Positions 1 through 4,238 of a stretch of 5,883 nt of DNA are shown here, one piece after another. This stretch comes from an uncultured Collinsella sp. (GTDB taxonomy: Bacteria > Actinomycetota > Coriobacteriia > Coriobacteriales > Coriobacteriaceae), in contig CAUGJN010000121.1 in assembly GCA_959599635.1 (NCBI GenBank), positions 1 through 5,883 of the forward strand, given 5' to 3'. The notes under the pieces are model-generated. The model did not search any database and had not been told where the DNA came from. It saw nothing but the letters and a program-made list of their open reading frames with translations. Each line of letters opens with the position of its first letter. The first letter of the stretch is position 1. The position numbers and the translations under genes were made by a program.

Positions 1-353
1 TTTCCCTGTTTTGGCGTTTCGAGATAGCGAGCCGAATGCGTCAAGGTTTGCTTTGGTCGAGGACCTCTTTGTCGATGAGTGGCGGATGCTTTCATCGGCT
101 CATCACTAGCTGCGCTGTTTTTAGATAATGGTGCGTCTTTCAGATATACAGGGTCTCCCGAGGCGACGCCCATATGTTTACGTCCCGTTTGGGCATCCTC
201 GAGCGTTTGATATCGATTTCTCGTCACATACTCGGGCTCCGGATCATTAATGGGCTCTTGCGAGATGTGGGGGCGATGGAACCGCGGCGGCTGCGTGGAA
301 GTATCTTCCCCCTGCGTCGGCATAAACATTTTGTTCTGGTTTTGGTCGTCCAT
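1..353 (-). CDS. Hypothetical protein, N-terminal part, truncated by window edge
   Basis: The minus strand is open without a stop from ATG at 353-351 to base 1, giving 117 complete codons. The protein begins MDDQNQNKMFMPTQGED. In this frame an in-frame TAG lies upstream and no ATG, GTG or TTG falls between it and 353, so this is the first possible start. AAAGGG (358-363) sits 4 bases before it as a ribosome binding site. The visible part is polar and low-complexity, rich in Pro, Gln, Asp, Lys and Arg. It has no hydrophobic segment, no signal peptide and no catalytic motif, and becomes basic near residues 93-117. This looks like a disordered cytoplasmic tail; such tails often precede a membrane segment in Gram-positive envelope proteins, but that is inference. 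I do not recognise the family. It is divergent from hsp20. Reality as a gene is supported by the open frame, plausible start and RBS; function is unknown. Confidence 0.72.
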   Translation of the reverse strand, partial: MDDQNQNKMFMPTQGEDTSTQPPRFHRPHISQEPINDPEPEYVTRNRYQTLEDAQTGRKHMGVASGDPVYLKDAPLSKNSAASDEPMKASATHRQRGPRPKQTLTHSARYLETPKQG

Positions 354-473
354 GATGCCCTTTAGCTCGTTACCAACAACGTGTACGCGCTCATTGTAAG
401 CCCCTTGCTATTTGTAGCTGTGAACATACTTGTTATTTAAGCTCTGGTTCAAAGAACCTTAACCTTATTAAAA

Positions 474-518
474 CCTGAGTCAAACACACTTAGATATGCT
501 TATAGTACTAGACTCAAA
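474..518. promoter_or_regulatory. Possible HspR-type operator (degenerate HAIR-like half-sites)
   Basis: CCTGAGT (474-480) matches the left half of the known HspR motif CTTGAGT-N7-ACTCAAG at 6 of 7 bases, and ACTCAAA (512-518) matches the right half at 6 of 7. They are 31 bases apart rather than 7. The base-for-base partner of the left half at the canonical spacing is ACTTAGA (488-494), which matches only 4 of 7. HspR is the usual heat-shock repressor of actinobacterial chaperone genes, so a site before hsp20 would make sense. The unusual spacing makes this a weak call, and another palindrome-binding regulator is equally possible. Confidence 0.25.
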
Positions 519-535
519 AAACTTTATAGTCGATG

Positions 536-564
536 TATATATGAGCACTGGGTGGGCATATATA
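536..564. repeat. Inverted repeat TATATATG-N13-CATATATA before hsp20
   Basis: Perfect 8-base arms at 536-543 and 557-564 flank a 13-base G-rich spacer (AGCACTGGGTGGG). It lies 67 bases before the hsp20 start codon. It could be a protein-binding operator or part of the promoter, since both arms resemble -10 elements. If transcription starts upstream, it could instead be a weak, A-U-only RNA stem. The sequence does not distinguish these. Confidence 0.5.
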
Positions 565-614
565 AGAGCGTCAAAAGAAGTCCCAGTCACCTAGAAGATG
601 ACTCGGCAGTCCTT

Positions 615-622
615 AAAAGGAG
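615..622 (+). promoter_or_regulatory. Ribosome binding site that sets the hsp20 start
   Basis: AAAAGGAG lies 8 bases before ATG 631. The in-frame upstream ATG at 598 has no comparable site before it and would place this strong Shine-Dalgarno sequence inside the coding region. The start is therefore 631. An in-frame GTG at 622 overlaps the site and is also excluded. Confidence 0.85.
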
Positions 623-630
623 TGGTAAAC

Positions 631-1062
631 ATGGCAAGCATGGTTCCTTATCGTTCGGTTTTTGGCGTTCGTCCTTCTGCTAGCTCGCTGTTCGATCTGT
701 TTGATGATATGACTGACCTTGCAAACAACTCGATTGCTTCCAAGGCGTTTCCCGTTGACGTTGAGGATAAGGGCGACGGCTATGAGGTCAAGGCTTATCT
801 GACCGGCGTCGTCAAGGACGATATCGATGTCGAGCTTAACGAGGGTCGTCTGTCCATTAGCGTGAATGTCGAGGAAGACGAGGAGAACGAGGGCAAGAAC
901 TTCCTGCAGAAGGAGTTCAGCTCGTACAGCGCGACGCGTGGCGTGTATCTAAAGGACGCTTCGAGCGAGGGCCTCTCGGCTAAGTACGCTGACGGCATCC
1001 TGACCGTTACGGTCCCCAAGATCGTCGAGAAGAAGAACGTTACGAAGATCTCCATCGACTAA
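631..1062 (+). CDS. hsp20: Small heat-shock protein, Hsp20/alpha-crystallin family
   Basis: A 143-residue ATP-independent cytoplasmic holdase that binds unfolding proteins and passes them to the DnaK/ClpB refolding machinery (family knowledge). The N-terminal arm (residues 1-39) contains a short hydrophobic SLFDLFDDM segment. The alpha-crystallin domain spans about 40-130, opening with FPVDVEDKGDGYEVKAYLTG and closing with the family signature around A117 to L124 (A-K-Y-A-D-G-I-L) followed by TVTVPK. The C-terminal tail ends TKISID and carries the I-x-I anchor (I140, I142) used in oligomer assembly. Length is typical. The canonical DLPG turn reads YLTG here. It is a single-gene unit, with an AT-rich upstream region and a strong terminator 26 bases after the stop. 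Heat or stress control is expected from the family, but the sequence shows only candidate operators. Confidence 0.95.
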   Translation: MASMVPYRSVFGVRPSASSLFDLFDDMTDLANNSIASKAFPVDVEDKGDGYEVKAYLTGVVKDDIDVELNEGRLSISVNVEEDEENEGKNFLQKEFSSYSATRGVYLKDASSEGLSAKYADGILTVTVPKIVEKKNVTKISID

Positions 1063-1088
1063 CTTCGTTGGTGTTCTGCGCTATTAAA

Positions 1089-1136
1089 AGACAGCAAAAG
1101 GGGCTGGGAAGCGATTCTCGGCCCCTTTTGCTGTCT
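1089..1136. terminator. Strong bidirectional rho-independent terminator
   Basis: Arms 1089-1104 (AGACAGCAAAAGGGGC) and 1121-1136 are a perfect 16-base inverted repeat. The stem continues inward through TGGGAA/TTCTCG, with two G-U wobbles in the plus-strand RNA, to a GCGA tetraloop (1111-1114) of the stable GNRA type. This gives about 22 paired positions. AAAA before the GC block and TTTT after it let the hairpin work on both strands. It lies 26 bases past the hsp20 stop and 8 bases past the stop of the convergent hydrolase gene, so it serves both. Confidence 0.93.
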
Positions 1137-1144
1137 AGGACAGT

Positions 1145-1954
1145 CTATTGAATGGTTACTGGCCGATGCTGGCTTGCGGGGCGTATCGAGAGTTTTCGCG
1201 ATCCTTGGAGAAGGGTTGCGGAGCTGCCGACCTCGTCATCCAGGGTTGCGGTCAGAGCTTTGGCATAGCTTTTGACGGTAAGGCTCGGACGATTGTTATC
1301 TTGGCTGATATGCATGGCAATGAGCTGTTCGGTGCGTTCGGTAACAAGTTCGCGCGCGGCTTCGGCGGCTTGGCCATTGGAGAGGTGTCCCCTTGCAGAC
1401 AGGATGCGCTCCTGAAGAAAGCGGGGATATTCTCCCTCGCGCAGCATGGTCACATCGTGGTTGCTTTCGAGTGCGAGGACTCGACAATCTTCGAGGGTGT
1501 TCATGGCTTGGCTCGATAGCTCTCCGGTGTCGGTGGCAAAACCGATGGAATCATCGAGGGTGTCGAATCGATAGCCGACTGGATTGATGACATCGTGTGA
1601 CGTTGAGTAGGTTTGCACGTGGATGCCGGCAATGGATAGGGTGTCACCGGGATCGAATTCCTCGACAGGCAGATGAGAAAGATTTTCTTTGTTCGAAAGA
1701 GTGCCCCTGCTGGCAAAGAGGGGGCCGTGCCAGTGCTTGCACCAGACATCGAGGCCCTTGATGTGATCGCTATGCTCATGAGTAATGAGAAGAGCCGAGA
1801 CGTTGTCTGTCGAGAGCCCCAGTTCTGCCATGCGCTTTAATGTCTCGCGGCGAGACAGTCTGTCATCGACCATAATGAGCCCCTGCGGGCCCTCGATGAG
1901 TGCGCAGTTGCCTTTAGAGCTACTGCCGAGGATATGAAGGTGCAGGCAAGACAT
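1145..1954 (-). CDS. MBL-fold metallohydrolase, YycJ/WalJ-like
   Basis: A 269-residue cytoplasmic metallo-beta-lactamase-fold protein of the YycJ/WalJ (VicX) type, a family of probable nuclease-like hydrolases linked in Firmicutes to the WalRK cell-wall regulon and DNA integrity; the true substrate is uncertain. Visible motifs: N-terminal LGSSSKGN (residues 9-16), the dinuclear metal motif H59-E-H61-S-D63-H64, TSHD (H120), ATDTG (D142), ALESNHD (H166) and GHLSN (H190). H215 in AMHIS matches the late histidine. These fit the family closely, and the length is usual apart from a basic tail of about 25 residues. One oddity: the normally Asp-Ala-Gly segment after the first strand reads VDDR (residues 29-32). 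The gene is not next to walRK but divergent from tilS. ATG 1954 has only a weak GGA site upstream. It is convergent with hsp20 and shares its terminator. Confidence 0.9.
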   Translation of the reverse strand: MSCLHLHILGSSSKGNCALIEGPQGLIMVDDRLSRRETLKRMAELGLSTDNVSALLITHEHSDHIKGLDVWCKHWHGPLFASRGTLSNKENLSHLPVEEFDPGDTLSIAGIHVQTYSTSHDVINPVGYRFDTLDDSIGFATDTGELSSQAMNTLEDCRVLALESNHDVTMLREGEYPRFLQERILSARGHLSNGQAAEAARELVTERTEQLIAMHISQDNNRPSLTVKSYAKALTATLDDEVGSSATLLQGSRKLSIRPASQHRPVTIQ

Positions 1955-1968
1955 AAGATTCCAAAGGA

Positions 1969-1974
1969 TACAAT
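1969..1974 (+). promoter_or_regulatory. Candidate -10 element for tilS
   Basis: TACAAT matches the -10 consensus at 5 of 6 and lies in the 48-base divergent gap, 34 bases before the tilS start. That would give a short leader carrying only the ribosome binding site. No good -35 hexamer is seen at 16-18 bases upstream, where the sequence is already hydrolase coding DNA, so the assignment is tentative. Confidence 0.35.
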
Positions 1975-1990
1975 GGGTGCGGACGAATAG

Positions 1991-1996
1991 AGGAGG
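1991..1996 (+). promoter_or_regulatory. Strong ribosome binding site of tilS
   Basis: AGGAGG is a perfect core Shine-Dalgarno sequence, 6 bases before ATG 2003. It fixes the tilS start and is the strongest such site in the window. Confidence 0.88.
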
Positions 1997-2002
1997 AAGC
2001 GA

Positions 2003-3541
2003 ATGCCAACGGTATCACAGCATTACGGACACCATGCCGTGCCTGGGGCAGTCGATGAGACCCGGACGAGGCAGCAGGCAGCTCCTGTCGTGCTCATGGT
2101 ATCAGGCGGCGCGGACTCGACGGCACTGCTTCTTATGGCGTGCACATCAAAGCTGGATATCCAAGACGGACGCGGTGTTGCCCCCATTGCTCGCGAGCGC
2201 CTGCATGTGCTGCATGTAAACCATCATCTGCGCGGCAAGGCGTCCGATGGCGACGAGGCCTTTGTGCGTGAGCTTTGCGCGAAATATGGTTTACCGCTGT
2301 GCGTGGAGCACGCTTATTTTGATGGGGAGTCGGGCAATATTGAGGCCGCAGCCCGCGAGGTGCGCTATGCCGCGGCGCGGAGGTATGTTCGCGAGCTCTG
2401 CGCCCAGACGGGGGCACCGCGAACGGCGGCTCGTATCTGCACCGCGCACACGTCTTCGGATCGCGCGGAAACGTTTTTGATGAACGCGATTAAGGGTTCG
2501 GGGCCCGCTGGCCTATCGAGCATTCCTCGCCGGAGGAATATCGTGGTGCGTCCCTTGCTCGACCTAACTCATGGCGAGCTCGTGGGCTATCTACAGGTAC
2601 ATGGTCAGCCGTGGCGTGAAGACGAGAGCAATGAGGATATCTCGTATCTGCGAAACTACGTGCGCCATCGAGTGATGCCGGTGGTGGCGCAGCGCAACGC
2701 GAGCGTCTGCAAGACGATTGGCGCCGCCTGCGAGATCTTAGGCGATGAGGACGCGTTTTTGTCTCAGCTTTCGGCACAGGCGTTTCGAAGCTGCCTGCGT
2801 AAGGAGGCGGCGGGCGCGCTGGTGCTCGATGCCAGGCGCCTTGCTGCGGCCGAGGTGGTAATCGCGCGGCGCATCGTGCGACTGGCGATTAAGCGCATCG
2901 ATCCGGACGCTCGTCCAGAGATGCGACATGTGGAGCGAGTCCTTTCCTGCGTTGCCGAGGGCGCCGGCTCGGTCACGCTTCCGGCGGGGATTGACGCACG
3001 CATTGAGTTTGGCATGCTGGCGTTCAAGGCGCCGGCGGCTCGCGAGGGCCTGGTCGCGGACTGGGTTACCGTACCCGGTCGTTTGCCGTTGGGCGGGGGA
3101 CGTATGCTGGTCACAGAACCGATGGCCGTTGAGCCGGGATGCGATATCGTGCGCCGCGCCCGTGAGCTTGCAGCTGCCGGGGAAGTGACAGCTTTGGTAG
3201 ACGCGGCTGCCCTGGGTTTTGCCGACAGCGATAGTGAGCGGATCCTGGCGGGCTCGCGTGGCGAGATCCCTGCCGAGGCGCGATTGGCGCGCCTGTGGGT
3301 GGACGGTCCTGCACCGGGAGACGTGATGTGCCCGTTAGGGATGAGTGGTCGAAGCAAGAAAGTATCCGACTTGCTAGGTGAGGCTCGCATTCCCGTTTCC
3401 GAGCGCGCCGGCGTGCCCATGGTGAGGACGGCGCCGGGGGGTGCCGTGGTGTGGGTCGCCGGAGTTCGCGCGGACGAGCGTTTTAAGTGCACGGCTGCAA
3501 CGCGCGTGGCATATCTGCTCCGCGTGGTCGATGCGGAATAG
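2003..3541 (+). CDS. tilS: tRNA(Ile)-lysidine synthetase TilS
   Basis: TilS uses ATP to join lysine to C34 of the CAU-anticodon isoleucine tRNA, making it read AUA and accept isoleucine; the enzyme is normally essential. The 512-residue protein shows the N-type PP-loop S34-G-G-A-D-S-T, then HVNHHLRG (71-78), HTSSDRAET (149-157), IKGSGPAGLSS (163-173), RPLLDL (183-188) and the EDESN...RNYVRHR block (206-223). A variable linker follows, then the TilS C-terminal tRNA-binding domain (about 430-505: GD at 439-440, SGRSKKVSDLL, and a WVAGVRADERF end). It is longer than many TilS proteins because of a 25-residue N-terminal extension and an insertion near residues 51-66. In the usual DDQxET motif the first Asp is Ser152 and Gln is Arg154; Asp153, Glu156 and Thr157 are kept. 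It is followed by hpt and ftsH in the order common in Gram-positive bacteria. Confidence 0.95.
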   Translation: MPTVSQHYGHHAVPGAVDETRTRQQAAPVVLMVSGGADSTALLLMACTSKLDIQDGRGVAPIARERLHVLHVNHHLRGKASDGDEAFVRELCAKYGLPLCVEHAYFDGESGNIEAAAREVRYAAARRYVRELCAQTGAPRTAARICTAHTSSDRAETFLMNAIKGSGPAGLSSIPRRRNIVVRPLLDLTHGELVGYLQVHGQPWREDESNEDISYLRNYVRHRVMPVVAQRNASVCKTIGAACEILGDEDAFLSQLSAQAFRSCLRKEAAGALVLDARRLAAAEVVIARRIVRLAIKRIDPDARPEMRHVERVLSCVAEGAGSVTLPAGIDARIEFGMLAFKAPAAREGLVADWVTVPGRLPLGGGRMLVTEPMAVEPGCDIVRRARELAAAGEVTALVDAAALGFADSDSERILAGSRGEIPAEARLARLWVDGPAPGDVMCPLGMSGRSKKVSDLLGEARIPVSERAGVPMVRTAPGGAVVWVAGVRADERFKCTAATRVAYLLRVVDAE

Positions 3542-3592
3542 CGTCCCACGCCTGCTATTCTGTGCGACGTTGACGGTATTCCCGCGCTGATG

Positions 3593-3623
3593 GCGCACGG
3601 GCTGGTAAATTTACCCCGTGCGC
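3593..3623. repeat. Nested palindrome between tilS and hpt
   Basis: Outer arms GCGCACGGG (3593-3601) and CCCGTGCGC (3615-3623) form a perfect 9-base inverted repeat. Inside and overlapping it is the perfect 12-base palindrome GGTAAATTTACC (3604-3615). It starts 51 bases after the tilS stop and ends directly against the -10 element of the proposed hpt promoter, covering its -35/spacer zone. No T-run follows, so it does not look like a normal terminator. An operator site or an RNA hairpin in read-through transcripts are the likeliest roles. Confidence 0.7.
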
Positions 3624-3632
3624 TGCTAGAAT
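3624..3632 (+). promoter_or_regulatory. Candidate extended -10 promoter for hpt-ftsH
   Basis: TGCTAGAAT combines a TGn extension with TAGAAT (5 of 6 to TATAAT). There is no recognisable -35, which extended -10 promoters can lack. Transcription would start near 3639, about 50 bases before hpt. It would let hpt-ftsH be expressed independently of tilS. Confidence 0.5.
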
Positions 3633-3688
3633 GTGTAGTTCGCGTCCATACGGCGGTGTGTGGGCGATAAGCACAAGAAAGGGTTGTC

Positions 3689-4237
3689 ATGGCTTCTCAA
3701 CATCCGGATATCGAGAAGGTTCTGTTCACGCAGGAGGATATCGACGGTATCGTCTCTCGCCTAGGCGAGCAGATTACTCGCGACTACGCGGGTAAGGATC
3801 TGGTGCTGATTGCGGTCCTGCGCGGCGCCGTGGTCTTTATGGGCGACCTGATGCGTAAGATCGAGCTGCCGACCAACATCGATTTCATGGCTGTTTCGAG
3901 CTATGGCGACGGTGTGAAGTCCTCGGGTATCGTGCGTATCATTAAGGACCTGGATATCGACATCCGCGGTCGCGACGTGCTGATCGTCGAGGACATTCTG
4001 GACTCGGGCCTGACGCTCAAGTATCTGATGAAGAACCTCGAGAGCCGCAAGCCCGCTTCTCTGGAGGTCGCCGCCTTCCTGTGGAAGGACGTTGAGGACC
4101 GCGTCTCGGCCATCACGCCCAAGTATGTTGGAACCCATTGCCCCGATGCCTTTGTGGTGGGCTACGGCCTCGACTATGCCGAGCGCTATCGTAACCTTCC
4201 GTATCTGGGCATTTTGAAACCGGAGGTTTATTCGTAA
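3689..4237 (+). CDS. hpt: Hypoxanthine phosphoribosyltransferase
   Basis: A 182-residue cytoplasmic purine-salvage enzyme that transfers ribose-5-phosphate from PRPP to hypoxanthine (and usually guanine), giving IMP or GMP. The type I PRTase landmarks are all present: the PPi-binding loop L44-R-G46, the flexible-loop start S70-S-Y-G73, the PRPP-binding motif VEDILDSGLTL (100-110) with the acidic pair E101-D102, and the purine/Mg region DAFVVGYGLDYAERYRNLPY (153-172). Length and the C-terminal ILKPEVYS end are typical. The start is set by AAGAAAGGG (3675-3683), which pairs with an extended anti-Shine-Dalgarno, 5 bases before ATG 3689. The gene sits between tilS and ftsH and ends one base before ftsH, so it is the first partner of a coupled pair. 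Substrate preference between hypoxanthine and guanine cannot be read from sequence alone. Confidence 0.96.
   Translation: MASQHPDIEKVLFTQEDIDGIVSRLGEQITRDYAGKDLVLIAVLRGAVVFMGDLMRKIELPTNIDFMAVSSYGDGVKSSGIVRIIKDLDIDIRGRDVLIVEDILDSGLTLKYLMKNLESRKPASLEVAAFLWKDVEDRVSAITPKYVGTHCPDAFVVGYGLDYAERYRNLPYLGILKPEVYS
4222..4226 (+). promoter_or_regulatory. ftsH ribosome binding site inside hpt
   Basis: GGAGG lies within the last codons of hpt, 12 bases before ATG 4239. The spacing is a little long. Together with the one-base gap between hpt stop and ftsH start, it points to translational coupling by terminating ribosomes. Confidence 0.7.
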
Positions 4238-4238
4238 G

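Larger units (their letters stand above)
354..630. other. AT-rich divergent intergenic region upstream of hsp20
   Basis: This 277-base stretch separates the divergent partial gene (start 353) from hsp20 (start 631). It is much more AT-rich than the flanking genes, especially 418-570, as expected for promoter DNA. It holds a small inverted repeat GGTTC-AAA-GAACC (446-458) overlapping a tandem AACCTT pair (455-466), a split inverted repeat TGAGTC/GACTCA (476-481, 511-516), two copies of TTATAGT (500-506, 524-530), and TATATATG-N13-CATATATA (536-564). Several -10-like hexamers exist (TATAGT 525-530, TATATA 559-564), but none has a good TTGACA-like partner at 16-18 bases. The exact promoters of either gene cannot be fixed from sequence alone. 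No ORF of its own is supported. Confidence 0.6.

Noticed and set aside
174..365. 63-codon plus-strand open frame
   Set aside because: It is antisense to the minus-strand partial gene 1-353, has no ribosome binding site and its basic, repetitive composition looks like a shadow frame.
393..398. TACAAT (minus strand) as the promoter of the left-edge gene
   Set aside because: No -35 hexamer at a proper distance (TTCACA is 20 bases away) and no TGn extension, so it is not listed as a feature.
541..575. CIRCE element (TTAGCACTC-N9-GAGTGCTAA) suggested by TGAGCACTG
   Set aside because: Only part of the left half is similar and no right half with GAGTGCTAA is present.
598..630. Upstream ATG start for hsp20
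   Set aside because: The strong AAAAGGAG site at 615-622 would lie inside the gene, and the extra 11 residues do not resemble an Hsp20 N-terminus.
595..633. RNA thermometer masking the hsp20 ribosome site
   Set aside because: CCTT (611-614) can pair with AAGG (617-620) only across a 2-base loop, and ACTC/GAGT (601-604, 620-623) gives just four pairs; no ROSE or fourU-like structure is seen.
3593..3623. Intrinsic terminator after tilS
   Set aside because: The GC-rich inverted repeat is followed by TGCTAGAATG rather than a T-run, and its centre is AT-rich.
2764..3690. 308-codon minus-strand open frame over the tilS 3' half
   Set aside because: Ser/Thr/Arg/Pro/Ala-rich with no motif; a long antisense frame created by GC-biased codons in tilS.
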